Origin: Cristatella mucedo
Lineage: Eukaryota > Bryozoa > Phylactolaemata > Cristatellidae
Reading direction: 5' to 3'
NCBI GenBank assembly: GCA_009760855.2
Contig: WPIO01000014.1
Location: 2,347,501 to 2,411,500, forward strand
Length of the DNA: 64,000 nt
The stretch's first letter is position 1. Each line of letters starts with the position of its first letter. This document shows, piece by piece, positions 45,391-57,267 of the stretch. A model generated the notes under the pieces. The model saw nothing but the letters and a program-made list of their open reading frames with translations. It ran no database searches and had not been told where the DNA came from. The position numbers and the translations under genes were made by a program.

Positions 45391-46754
45391 TTATTTCGGA
45401 TTTACTATGCTTAGCTCATGCGATTCATCACTCTCTGGTTCCCTTCTTGCGAAGCTAAAGCGAACTAATAACCTTCCCGTGGTTATAATCGCAGATTAAC
45501 CTGAGTTTTTTTGCCAGTTGCCTACTGCCTACCCAGCTTCTACTAAAAAAATTTGACTCAAATATATTAGAAAAAAGCTAAGTAAGTTTGGCCGAATCGA
45601 ACACTTACAGATGGCATAGAAAGATTAGCTATACATACAACCTACGGTTACTGCAGTGAATTCTAGATGCATCACCGAACTTCTGCCGCGGCTTTGACAT
45701 TAGCAGAGGACCAGTCACTGCAGTTACTGCAACGATGTACAACAATCTATGCATTAAAAGTCAGTTGCATCAAGTTAGCTGCAGTAGCGGCCGTGACCAT
45801 AAACATAACGGGGACTGGCTCTTGGTTTTGTCGAAAACTGAAGGATAAAAAACTGCATTCACTTGCCCGCTGTGCCTGGTACTTAGGTCTCTCAATGTAG
45901 AAAGTAGTCCATAAGCTTTTTTCTTCCTCCAAGGGCTCGACAAAACTTGAAAGCTGGCCCAAAAGTTGTTTTGCGTTCGTAGGTTCTCTCCTCCATGCGA
46001 ACAAGTCATACGCTTAGATGAATTAATCCTTCATCACAGAACTGAAACTAAAGCTAAATATAAACCGACTATATTTTAAATATGATAATAATCCAACGAT
46101 TGACAGTAGAGAAAATAAATTAGGTTTTGCGGCGACCATATCGCGGCTTACGAATCTTGGTCCGGTACTCCACAAATTCAGCGATAGATACTAAAGTTCC
46201 AGATTCCGTGTGCTGCCTTTCGATTGCTATTCACGACCAATCTGAGATACTTCTATGGTAAATAGAGGCATGTAGAATACTTGAAAACCTCTAGCCTGGG
46301 AGAAGCCTAGCCCTGAACTATTAGTACCATTGTTGTCACGATTCTTTAACAATATTTTTCCTTAACCTGCAGTGGAATCAGTTCTTCGTTGATAGCGTAA
46401 TACCCAGCTATCAACATTGCAACCACGTTCTTCGATGTCCATACTGTCGATCGAAATTCAGCAGACATCACGTCTCCAAGTTTTCAACATGCACGTATGG
46501 GCTAATACAAAACGAAGCCTCCAGTTATTTTCAGCACATGTATACACATGTACAGGCACCCCGGCGCGCGAGCATGCGAATGCGAATGCAAACACAAACG
46601 CCACATACGTTCACACTTTATAAAACACACTTCACTTTATAAAGCACACGAAATCCAATCCCAATGTCAGTGCAGAGCTGCTCTGTAATGCAAAGGATGG
46701 CAAGAGCAACCAGCTGCATTGAGAGCGTGTTGGAGATGATCTGGACTAGGCTCC
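45391..46754. other. No recognisable feature
   Basis: Only short frames and no repeat signature that I recognise. Confidence 0.4.
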
Positions 46755-47035
46755 GGTATATGCATAATAATAAGAATATTAATACGTGTTTAGCACCCTC
46801 AAAGACCCTAATCGCTTTCTAGGCACTTTGTTGCAAAACACATTTGTTGCAAAGGAAGCATGATCGAATGGCTAGTGGTAGTATGCTCAATGTCAACAAG
46901 CATAACATAGAGGTGACATGCACAGGGTCAGCATGTAAATATGGTTAGTGGCAGCATGCAACGAGTCAGCATGCATAAGCACACAAAGGACGAGTCGCAC
47001 GGACCCACTAAATGCTGTGATAAATAGATGTGCTT
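46755..47035 (-). mobile_element. LINE 3' end, diverged
   Basis: On the plus strand: AATAATAAGAATATT, GGCACTTTGTTGC, GGCTAGTGGTAGTATGC, GACATGCACAGGGTCAGCAT and GGACGAGTC.CA.GGACCCAC, i.e. the reverse of the LINE 3' part, with a small internal duplication. Confidence 0.75.
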
Positions 47036-48302
47036 GTAGCTTCGTTAGTTGCTCACAGCAACAGACTCGCTACCCGAACACAGCAGCTGCCACGAAATGT
47101 AACTACTTCCACAATTACATCGGTTCAAATGTCTTTATTTAGCATACTTCAACGATGGTACCAGTTCTACGCAATCAGACTAGCAGTTTCTCTGACACGT
47201 GCAAGAGACATTTAAAGGCATGTCAGCACGTTTGGCCAGGTCAAGTCGGCTAGTTTCAGCTAAGATTGAAGGCAGAAAGACGAGCAGCTTTAATCAAATC
47301 CATGTTGTTGAAATGCAGAACAGGAACCACGTCACCGGCATTGCATGGATGAATACCTGAAGATGGCACATGCAATCCCTGTTGCCCTGATAACAGACAG
47401 CGTGTAAAAATACATTATAACATCTAAAAAGATAGCAGCCGATGTAGGCCAAAATAGAGTGGTCACAAAATTGGAAATCGACCATCATGTCCCGAGTAAC
47501 CTCTTTGTTACTTTGGATATGTCTTTGCATGCATGACTATCACAGCCATGCTTATTGCTGCTCAGTATGTGTAGCAATTTTCTACTCGCTCGTTGACTAG
47601 GTCGAGTGAAGGTCGTGACATAGCAATTATTACAGACTCATTCGTCCTTGCTCACAGGGGGGCACGGAGGCATGCTGATGAAGCCATCACGCAGCAAGCA
47701 CACAAGGACTGTCAGCACGGATCGATCAGACTTGCTGGATTTTTGCAATCTAGACAGATCTTCGTAGGTATGGTGAGTACATGGCAGCTTCATATGTCTA
47801 CAAAGTAATACAGTGTGCCACCTGTGCTCACAATGACCAACACCGCCCGAGCTTACTGCATGGCTTCAGGCGTAAGCGATGGAAAATCGGCAAGCTGCCT
47901 GCTAAACCCTGCCCAACAGTGATTGTTGATGCCGTCACAGCACTAGAGCACCTTACTTGGACATGAGCTGACGCACGTTCTCAGCAAAGAGCTTCGCGTC
48001 CTTTTTTTCCAAGTCAGAAGGATAATACGTAGGCAGATACTCCATTTCCATCGTGGTGTGTGGATGGCACAGCAGAAGAATAAACATGGCCAGCCTAAGA
48101 AAATACCGACAATGCTCTCATCGAACCGACAGCAGGTGCAGATGAATAGTCGAATGCATACAAAACCGATCACATATTATTCCAACGATTGATAAAAAAA
48201 GTAAGTAGCAAAGATAATGTGCAGCCAAACGTTCACCAAAAGCCGTCTTCGAGCTATTGAAAAACAGGAGTTGCAGCATCTGATTCAAGAAGGATGCAAT
48301 CT
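47036..48302. other. No recognisable gene
   Basis: Several short frames at 47.3-48.2 kb on both strands; none has recognisable similarity. Confidence 0.4.
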
Positions 48303-48432
48303 GCGCTGGTTTGGCCTAGCGGTTAAGGTGCTCGCCCCGACCAAGGTCTGGCCGAGGTCGTAGGCTCGAGCCCCGTGGCATACATGAAGCACCTGAATAG
48401 AGATTAAGTTCTCTTAGGGCACTATAGAAATG
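48303..48432 (+). repeat. tRNA-derived SINE (family B)
   Basis: The tRNA-like head has box A (GGCCTAGCGGTTAAGGTGC) and box B (TAGGCTCGAGCCCC). The tail GAGATTAAGTTCTCTTAGGG, then CACTATAGAAATGAA, is the same as the LINE 3' end (GAGATTAAGTTCTCTGAGGG). Confidence 0.85.
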
Positions 48433-48559
48433 AATTTCAATTAGCTAGTGACGACCATCTAGAATCACGCTACAATTGACTTTGGCGCCTATTTTTTCTG
48501 AACGTTCTTCATGCCCTTCTTATGACTAAAAAATTACAAGTAAGGAAGGAACAGTGAGT

Positions 48560-48695
48560 TGCAGTACTCTTTGCTCCTGGTGGCCAAAACGGTGTGGCAT
48601 CATTGGTCGCTAAAAGCATGGCGATTGCGGTAAAGCCTCATCTGCCACTATGTAAATGTCGGCTATTGAATCAGTCAAACTCTAACTTTGACACT
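48560..48695 (+). repeat. SINE (family A), diverged
   Basis: GGTGGCCAAAACGGTGTGGC, CATGGCGATTGCGGTAAAGC, GCCACTATGTAAATGTCGGC and TATTGAATCAGTC. Confidence 0.5.
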
Positions 48696-48699
48696 GGAG

Positions 48700-48840
48700 T
48701 GTAGCCACAGGGGTTAGCTACACACACTTCTGGACTCGGATTTGAGTTCTGCAGCATTCTATGTTGTCAGCTGCAAACAGGTAGACAGCCACTGAGGATC
48801 CACGCCGAAGCGCCAGTCAAGTTGCTTCGGACTTCAGCAA
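48700..48840 (+). repeat. SINE-like repeat (family C)
   Basis: GGGTTAGCTACACACACTTC, GGATTTGAGTTCTGCAGCAT, CAGCTGCAAACAGGTAGACA and GCCACTGAGGATCCACGCCG parallel 45230-45390. Confidence 0.5.
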
Positions 48841-49659
48841 AGGGAGAGTGCAAGCTGCAGGAATGCCATGGCCACCCTTTGAGAAACGCTTGAAGTTCAT
48901 AGTCGTGTGAAGTCCTAGCATTTTACTTTTCAATTTCAGTTATGACAGTGCACAATGAAGCTACACACAGAAATTGGCCACGTCTCAAATGTAAACGTCA
49001 GGTCAACGACTGAGCCGGACTAACTAACAGACCAACTAACTATAACAAACCTAGCTTATTATGGAGATTGATATGTCAACACCGGCGATATTTCTCCTAC
49101 ACTGGTGAGCTTTAGGTATGCACCGGCCAATGTTCAAAGGGATAAGATGCACGGTAAAGCACTGAAAACCGGATTGAGAAAAACCAGCTAACAGAAGAGC
49201 TAACCTGCAATGTCCTGTCCGGTCTTTGAGCCTCGGTCTGCATCTCCTCATTTCTGCCTTCGTCTCCGTTGAAGTGCAGCATCGAGACTCTTTTTGTTAG
49301 CGCAGCTGCAGGTCTTGCACTGGCATGGCCTCCCGTGCATGCTGCATCCGGTGGGCACAGCAAGTCCAAGGTAGGGCCAATGCCTTGATACTGCTGACAG
49401 CAACCAACTGTTTCACACCGAATGCTAAACTTTAGATTTAATTCTGCTGCGGCTGCAGATAATGGCTGCAGCAAGCCGAGCTGCTTTCGGGTACTGGTAC
49501 CTGCCACTTGCATTTGCTTGTGCACACTCAAGCAGCAGCGACAGCTGCTGCCAAGGTGCTCGTGCTGCTACATGTCTACATATATAAGGCTGTTGAATCA
49601 GCTGATCTTGTACTTTCACCAGCTACAAGGCCAGCTACGGGGCAAGCAGCTCACTGTCT
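48841..49659. other. No recognisable gene
   Basis: Overlapping short frames on both strands around 49.1-49.6 kb without recognised similarity. Confidence 0.35.
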
Positions 49660-49965
<306 letters not shown>

Positions 49966-50554
49966 TGTTGAGCGCAGAATTCCGGCAAGCAAGTGTACTT
50001 GCTTGGTAGAGACCGTGCTCAGAGCAGCAGGAGCTGTGCAAGAACAAATCAGCAGGCCATCCTACGTATTGCATCGGTGGAACAGAACCATGCAGCGACT
50101 GCATTTGTCACCATTAGGCTAGACCGGCGAACCTGGATTCCTTTCAAGACAGTTGACAGAAAAGGGGAAGGGAGCAAAACCGTCGCCACCTATCGCCTAT
50201 CTAGGCCGGCATATGAGGGACATTCTTCCCAGCCGCTTACCTAGGATAGTCTGCTAGCGAATAGGAGACACTAGCCAGGCATTGCTTTTAATTGCATCAC
50301 CGACGATGCTGGCAGAGTGATCAGGAATCGTGTGCTCAGCGCTCAGCATGGCTGATGAGCTCGAAGCAGCACCATCACAGCACAGGGAATATAAGCCACC
50401 GAGGCAAGGGGTAAGGAAGAGGCCGAGTGAATACGGCACAGAGTATGAGGTAGGAGCCCTGGCACCCACAAGCAGCCGTTCTCGTCAAACCCAGGTGCAG
50501 TGCACCAGTGTAATGAACACCCGAATGAGAATGTTGGCACATAATCGATTAGAC
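49966..50554. other. Possibly unique DNA, no gene called
   Basis: A plus-strand frame 50330-50653 contains EAAPSQHREYKPPRQGVRKR and other low-complexity sequence. It runs into a SINE, so it is not supported as a gene. Confidence 0.3.
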
Positions 50555-50690
50555 CCAACCTTGTTTGATTCGGGGGCAAGGTGCTTGCTTTTAACGACCA
50601 AGTTCGGGGGCTCAAGCCTGCCGGCGCATGAAAAACGCCTGGATAGAGACTAAGATCTCTTACGGCGCTATATGCAATTTTTTTAAATTG
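50555..50690 (+). repeat. tRNA-derived SINE (family B)
   Basis: GGGGGCAAGGTGCTTGC head, box-B-like GGGGGCTCAAGCC, then GGATAGAGACTAAGATCTCT and TACGGCGCTATATG tail, again LINE-like. Confidence 0.7.
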
Positions 50691-51734
50691 TTAACAGTCT
50701 TTTGCCGCATAGTTTTCTTGCTTGTCTTCCCCTCGCGTCCACTTCACTACCTTGCGAAGAAACGTTCTAGGAACACGCGGCACTTTTGTTTCCGAGCGCT
50801 CATTACACTAAGCCGTACCACTACCTTAATCGATAAGCTTTACAAAAGCAATCTCGCGGCGTCGGTCGCTGAAGAAATCAGTGCTGTAGCAGTCTCAACA
50901 AGGATGGAGAGAAAATGCTACCCACCTCGATACCAAACTGGAAACGGACTCGGGTCAAGCAGCCAACACCGCACGACAGTGCGACGTGCGGTTACGAAAA
51001 ACTGACAGACCGGGTCGTCGTTCTACCTGGACCGAATAGGCCACGCGATTACATCTGAGCTGCCAAGAGCGGTCTGGGGGGGAACCCTTCGACGCTCAAT
51101 CGGTGGATAGAAAGCAAAGTTACACGCTGGTTCCGCGTGAAGAAAAAGTCAAGGGCTGAAAAAACCGAGCTACAAGACTAACTTTATAACTAGCACTCTG
51201 GCCTACAAAGCAACGAAAACGCCGAGAAACGTGGACGACCGCAAGCGAAGAGAAACTCGCCCTCCAGTCGGCACATGCACGCCGAGCGTGCGCAGCGCTT
51301 GCGTGCTGAAGCGGGTTATCAGCAGCTCACAAGCGCCGGCTGAAGCGCATGCACAAGCAGCAAACCTTGGCGGCTGCAGACGAAGACGAGCTGCAGACGC
51401 ACCAGTTCGGTTCGCCCACCGCAGGGGCGCAGGGAAACAGGGGTACTCAAGCGGCAAGCAAGGATCGGCCACCAAGCCATGCATGGCAGTCAGGCCAAAA
51501 GCCTGATTAGCGCGGCTGCCGTCACCGCCCACTTGTCCGATCCTGGACCGAGCAGCCGTATACACCCCACCGCCCGAGTACCGCAGCGATTGTACCCTGA
51601 GCGTGCAGGAAATTACGGTAATCCTCTCTAATCCAAGCAAAAACTGATCGAAAATTGGTGGCGTCATGCTTACACTGCGCGTGCTGCTTGCGGATGTTAC
51701 CGCCGATCATTTGGTAAATGGTGGACCAGCTGCA
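50691..51734. other. GC-rich stretch, no gene recognised
   Basis: From about 50.9 to 51.6 kb the sequence is GC- and CG-rich with open frames on both strands (51203-51667 minus; 51231-51506 plus). The frames are Arg/Ala-rich, as expected from base composition alone. It could be a CpG island or an unknown GC-rich repeat. Confidence 0.35.
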
Positions 51735-51850
51735 CTCACATCGAAACTTCTAACCATGCTAGTAAGTTCCAGTCTGGCTTTAAAGCTAATCACTCAAGAG
51801 AATCAGCATTTCTTAGGCTGTACAACGACCTACTTAGGAATGGACTTACT
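51735..51850 (+). repeat. LINE internal fragment
   Basis: SSLALKLI..ENQHFLGCTT-type sequence matches the antisense of 41575-41540 and 58925-58890 (the region just before RT motif A). Confidence 0.65.
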
Positions 51851-51889
51851 TAGGAATTAGGAATTAGGACTTACTTATGAACGACCTAC

Positions 51890-53347
51890 TTGGGAACGGA
51901 CGCACTTCGCTGTCGCCGAGACGCTCTTACTGCTGCGCTTCGCCGCCAAGACGTCACTCTCGCTCGATAGGCTACGTGAAAGCCACTCGCAGGAGGCACG
52001 CGTCAGCTCTGCTCCTCGAAAGCAGCCGGCCATAGTTGCTGCCCACCTTCAGGCAAAACTAGGGCACCGCTCCCACTGTCAGGCGGTTCCCCCAGGTCGC
52101 CTCCGCACGAGCCTCGATGGCCGGTCTCATGTGCTCTTCGCTGGCCGATCGCACCCTGCGAACAACACCCTGGCTCATTATGGCAGTTCTTAGAGTTCCG
52201 CTCCGCTGAGCCGATCTCGCGGAGACGCTCTCGCAGGTGCTCTTCGCCTCAGCGAAGCTCTCGCTGCTTCGCTTCCCCACGAGCGAAGCTCTCGCTGCTT
52301 CGCTCGCGGGCAGCCTCCGCCTGGTCGCAGGCTACTATCGCCTCGCGGCTGACTGCAATCTCGCGTTGCTCCTCAGTGCGCAGCGCCGAGACGCTTGTGC
52401 GGGTGCTCTCCACCACCGAGAAGCTCTCGCCGTTGAGCTCCGCGGTCGAGACGTCGCTCTCTCGGGTACTCTTTGCCGCCGAGATGCTCTGCGCCGGCTA
52501 CGAAGCTCTCTCTGCTGAGCTTCGCTGCCGAGACGTCGCTCGCTGGGGCCGCCGGCGCCTTTTCACGGGCAACTATCGCCTTACCGCTGACCACTACCGC
52601 CTCGCCGCTGGAAGTCGTCGCATGCTGCCCCTCCTTCCTCTCCGGCTGCTGCCGCTGCGAAATTACGTTGTTCTGGCGCTCTTCGGCTGTTGTGGCTGCT
52701 ATGTCGGAAGCGGTCGCATACCCGCTTCATCCACCGGTTTTGCCGTCGGATAACTGCGGCAGCGGAATACGTTCCGCTCGTCTGTCTGAATCTTGCAGGC
52801 AGTTGACAGTGGGGTCGGCCGGTGATGCAGCTGGCTCGTCGCCTAGCTTTGTCCCGGTCTCGGCTCCGGCAAGCTTCCCAAGCTCCAGCCGAAACCTCTC
52901 GACCTCAAGCTCGGCCTCCTCATCCGTCAACCACTAAAAGATCAGGATTAATTCATTTCGCAGCTTGTGGTAATATTGCTTTACGTCGGCCGACTGATCA
53001 CCCCATCCATGTATCACGTTATCGCCCAGGTACACTGGCACAACATGTTTTAGCGGCATCGAAATCTTTAGCCTTGCTACGGCTTTCTCAAGCGTTAGAA
53101 GCCAAGGCATAAAGTCCGGTCCGCCATTAAACACTTCGTACCTTATTATAGGCGTCCCACCTCGATCGTAGAAGGTCCGGTACTCTTTTCGGCTCGAGGA
53201 AACCATTCTCTCCTGACAGTGATTGTATGACAGTGTCTCCGTCGGTGGCTGTTCTACTGGGAATCTCACGGAGACACAGCGGGCGAACGTGCACGATAAA
53301 CGAGACGCTACTTTATTACTAACAACAGGCACATATATGGAAGGCAA
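51890..53347 (-). pseudogene. Gag-like gene of an LTR retrotransposon, broken
   Basis: The minus-strand frame 53347-52934 encodes a segment with FNGGPDFMPWLLTLEKAVAR, PVYLGDNVIHGW and a KQYYHKLRNELILIF motif. This is the usual W-L-x-x-x-E / P-x-x-L-x-G-x-A / Y-x-x-L-x-x-x-L-x-x-x-F pattern of retrotransposon gag. After a stop, an acidic coiled-coil stretch (EEAELEVERFRLELGKLAG) and Ala/Glu/Arg-rich repeats continue in several frames to about 51.9 kb. No protease, RT or integrase was found. The class (gypsy or BEL-like) cannot be fixed. Confidence 0.5.
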
Positions 53348-53482
53348 ATCAATCGCAGCAAACGGGACGAAATATAATCTGCATCAGTGGCCCGACGCTT
53401 TGCTGCTTCCATGGCGTAACGATTGGCCCCAGCTGAAGCATGTGCATTAGTGTCAGGCACTTCGCTAATTACAGTAGAAGCC
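53220..53482 (-). mobile_element. Retrotransposon leader/LTR sequence
   Basis: Shared with 32849-33130 in opposite orientation, and overlaps the first codons of the gag-like frame. Confidence 0.65.
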
Positions 53483-53522
53483 GCAGGCTTCTACTGTAAT
53501 TAGCGAAGTGCCTGACACTAAT
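53446..53522. repeat. 37-bp perfect inverted repeat, 3-nt spacer
   Basis: Arms 53446-53482 and 53486-53522 are exact reverse complements (core GTCAGGCACTTCGCTAATTA) around GCA. The left arm is the 5' end of the retrotransposon leader; the right arm is an inverted copy. Part of the arm (CCTGACACTAAT) recurs at about 53562. Confidence 0.95.
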
Positions 53523-53639
53523 AAATAAAAATTATAAAAAAATAAATAAAAATTAAAGTACCTGACACTAATAATTATATATAATCTGATTGGACTATAG
53601 ATTACTATATAGGTTATAGATTCTGCTGACATATCTAGA

Positions 53640-55681
53640 ACAGCATCATAAAGGTTAGCCTTACAGCTCACCTTACGATCTTGTACAGCCTCACCAGGTG
53701 CTTTATTTAAACAGCCTTCTCCTATTTAATCGTTGATTTGCTTCAAAAGTGGGTTCAACTTCCAACTCTTTAGCCACGTGAGTTGCATCCGCCAATATTT
53801 TATAGAAGCTCTCTTCACTTCGGAGAGTATCGATGTACTTTTTGGTGTTTTCCAGCCGCTTAACTCCAAGTTTCAAGTCAGCTGATGTCAGCAGTAGAAC
53901 TTTGCTGGTGACATTGATCTCAGACTAAACGTTGTACTAGCTAATAGACGATACTACAAATGGAAATTTTGCAATGCTATTGGTCAGTGTTTGTGCTTCA
54001 GATCTCGTCGTAGCTCCAGCCAACCTTTTCTGACTAGCTCCTTCATATAACTCAACCAGAGTATTGTAGACTGTGTTAATTATGTATCTCAGTGGTTCCA
54101 GAGCATCAATTCTACTTGTACATCTTATTTCACGGTGTGGTTTTACTGTGAGATCACTGGCATCAGTTATGTCACTTTTGAGGACTCCCTATGCCGAGTA
54201 GATGCCGAGAAAAATTGGATATTTACTGCACCAAAGCAAAGAAATTCACATTCTCGAGGTAACTCTTTGCTGCATCAGTTACAACTAGATTCAGGGAGTG
54301 AGTATTGCAAAGTACGTAGAAAGTGTGTGGATTTAGGTTCAGCATCCTCTTTGCATTCCATTTTCCTTGCCTTTCATGTTAATGCCATTTTCATAACTTT
54401 GTCCTCTACTATTTCCAACAGCTAATCCCATATCTTTGAGCTGCTCAAGCATAACTTTAGTAATGAATGCACATGATGTCTCTTGTAAAGGGATGAAACC
54501 AAGTAAAGGCTCTCTGATAATTGCTTCTGCTTCACTTTGGGGAACAAAAACGAATAAGCATGATCATAGCTGTTTGTTGGGCTGACATCTGTCGTGCAGT
54601 AAAGAATTTCTGAATAGGATTTTGCTGTGGCTTGGCTGCGTCTTTAATCTGATGCTCTATTGTGAGAGCTTAAGTTTTAGTTAATTAATTCTTGGTGTCT
54701 TTGCTGAGATAATGTAAGTTTCTTTGTCAGTAACTCTCCGAACGTGTTCCATCATCGGAGAATCAAAGAGAGCAGAGAACTCGTCTACGGAATGCTAAAT
54801 ATGGAGTTCAAAGTATTCTTGCTAATGCAATGAGGTGCTCCAAGACCTGATTCCAATATTCTTCTTTTTGCATAATCTTTTGCTGAATGCTCTCATATAG
54901 TGTCTTGCCTTCTGCTGGCCGTGCCTCCACTACCCTCCAAGCTTAATTACTTTTTAGGTGCGTTGAACTGTTCTCATGTGAGGACAAAAATGCTGACAGA
55001 TTTTTCAAATCTTTACAGCCACTTTCTTGCATAGACGATATTCTAGCCTTCTTGCTGAATATCCTACAGCAAAAGCAGAATACTTCATCTCTTGATGTAA
55101 AGTACATAAGCCACAGAGCGCACATCTCCTCGCCATTTGCAAGCTTTCTTTGGTAATGGATCTGAGAAAACTTTTGGTGCGAGAGTCTTCTGAAAAGTCA
55201 CCGGCATAAACCTGCCGCAGTTCCTTTTGCACTTGAAGTGTAGTAGTATTTCCAATATTGTCAGTGGGCCGTGTGGAAGGGTCACTATAATGCAACTCTG
55301 GTTCAACTTGTTACAAGACTTGAATTGTATCGTCCTGATTATAACTTATTCCTGTCTGGTTTTTCCCTTTACTTGGGAAAGTGGTAGTGTGGTTTCTTTA
55401 TCTTGGCCGTCGAAATTTTTCCACCTCAATATCTTTTGTCTGTAACTCTTCTGGAAATTCAGTCGATGATTTAAGCGTCTTTGGGTATTTTAGGAAAGAG
55501 CCCTCTTCTTTTTCTTTGGCCTTTTTCAACTCTTCTCTTACGGTTTTGAGCCCCTGACGGTTTATTATTATTATCCATAACTCGCTGCAACCGATAGAAA
55601 TCCCAAGCCCGAGGCTGCGTTCCGCTGTATCACACGAAGAAAGTTCGCGTGGCTTTAGACCCTGGGCTGCGGAAAACACTG
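53640..55681 (-). pseudogene. hAT transposase (ZMYM1/DUF4371-like), broken
   Basis: Mobilises a hAT DNA transposon in intact form. The minus strand reads leftward: an N-terminal stretch with KYPKTLKSSTEFPEEL, a TTF-type zinc-finger region with a DEVFCFCCRIF motif, then LSSHENSSTHL, and the RNase-H-like core region in pieces (SYSEILYCTTDVSPTNS; LVEIVEDK-type sequence). The late segment NSIAKFPFVV, then SEINVTSKVLLL, AKELEVEPTFEANQRLNRR, is typical of ZMYM1/DUF4371 proteins. Many stops and frameshifts. The outer end at 55681 begins CAGTGTTTTCCGCAG (minus strand), a plausible hAT terminal repeat. The C-terminal dimerisation part is missing. Confidence 0.8.
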
Positions 55682-56119
55682 TCGCCTCTTAGCTTACGTA
55701 GTGAGACGACGCTTTTACGTAGACGAAGCCTCGGCTTTCGCACGTCCATGTTGTGTGTAAGGTGTAAGGTCATACGTTCTCATACAAATGAGATGCACAG
55801 AGTCTAGTTAGCCACTACGGAAATCCGCCAAAAATCCGCTTCAGTCTACCAAAAATCAGTCACAATTTTGTCTGAACTCGGCTTCGCGACGCTTCAACTT
55901 AGATTGCATATTACACTCGGCTATCTTTCAAGTGTACTGACGACATAAATGATGCCAATGCAGGGGCGAATTCTCATGACATCCACTACAATTGACTGCA
56001 GTGACCCGGGCCACTATAGCAATCAACCTCAATCAATTGTAGTCCAACGAAAAGGGACACGACGTCCTCTTCAGAAAGCACCATTTTTTATTGCATAGCA
56101 TAGCTAACGACAATAGTAA
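55682..56119. other. No recognisable feature
   Basis: Flanking DNA of the hAT remnant; nothing recognised. Confidence 0.4.
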
Positions 56120-56215
56120 TTATTATCACACACTTGATAAAACGCCCTTAGAGAATTTAATGTCTTTCTGGGCGCTTTGCATCTGCTGCAAAGGAAACAC
56201 GCGATGGGTACAGTG
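56120..56215 (-). repeat. LINE 3' tail
   Basis: CACACTTGATAAAACGCCCT, GAGAATTTAATGTCTTTCTG and GGCGCTTTGCATCTGCTGC, i.e. the reverse of the LINE 3' end. Confidence 0.8.
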
Positions 56216-57267
56216 TACTTAACATTTTTCCCACCAATGGGCTTAGGCTTTCTCGTGCAATTTACTGCAATCTACATGCTACGTATGGCCCGCGCCGATG
56301 CCGTGAACCACCACAAAATTCCCAAAAGACCGGATGCTACATATACTTCCATTTTGAATACATATTACATCGTATCATGTTTACAGGGAATCCCAAAAAT
56401 ATTAAGCTTGTTTCCCTCCTGCATCAGTTATTCGGCAATGCGCTGCAATCGGCTGACTGCAATGGCAATGGCCAATGCAGCTATCAGCTGCACTACTTAA
56501 AAGACGACATAAACTCCGTAGAGGTCCTCAGCAAGCACGTATTCTTCGGACGCTTGCCGCCAGCGCACCGGTACGTAATCGCTCCGCTCCCACGTCCACG
56601 AAGCTCCAGCTGTATCGCCCCACCCCCAGCTTCCCAGAAACACTCCTGAACCCGCACCGAATCAAAGCCGAGCCAATGCGCCGCAGCTGGGCACCAGCCT
56701 GTACCCAAGATACACTATCCGTCCCAATCCGTCAGTCTGGATTGCTTGCTAACAGTATTTACCGCTTGAAATTCGCCTCATGCACCGCCCTGCAATCGGC
56801 TCCACTGGCCAGGGCCAATATCAAAATCCAAACCAGTCAACCGAAAAACTACCAGAAATCACCGGCGACAAACTCCAATTTCGTATACATGCTGCACTGC
56901 ATATTAGTTCCGGGTAGGCACGCAACGCTCTACATAGAGTGCAGCTACAAAACTTCACAACATTGCACACGCGAGTTGTCATAACACTGATGGCAAGGAA
57001 ACGAGCCGATTTCACGATCCAGTACTATCCTAAGTCCTTCAAAGTGGCCATCGTTCGACCTGTTCTTAAAAAGCCTAGATAGGATTCAGAGGTCCTACGA
57101 AACAATTGCCGATTTTCCGCTCTTTTCTGTCGACGATTCTCGGATAGACTGTCTGTCAGCAGCTTGTAGAACGCCGTGAAAAGAATGGATTGTCAGCATC
57201 TTGTTATTGGTGGGAGTCAAGCGACACGGAGCAGTGACACCTAGCTCGGAGCCCTGAGGTACTTCAG
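56216..57267. other. No gene recognised
   Basis: A 169-codon plus frame (56475-56984) and several overlapping minus frames exist, but none shows a domain or consistent codon pattern. At about 57020-57075 a short LINE-like stretch (FKVAIVRPVLKKP) is visible on the plus strand. Confidence 0.4.
57020..57075 (+). repeat. Short LINE RT-upstream fragment
   Basis: FKVAIVRPVLKKP resembles the conserved block before RT motif A (FK.A.V.PLLKK). Very short. Confidence 0.4.

Noticed and set aside
48303-48375. Possible tRNA gene
   Set aside because: Boxes A and B are present but the acceptor stem does not pair and a LINE-like tail follows, so it is a SINE head. The same applies to 2230, 10515, 12299 and 14700.
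51203-51667. 154-codon minus frame and 91-codon plus frame in GC-rich DNA
   Set aside because: Explained by high G+C, which reduces stop codons; Arg/Ala-rich without motifs.
56475-56984. 169-codon plus-strand frame
   Set aside because: No recognisable motif, and competing open frames exist on the other strand; not supported as a gene.
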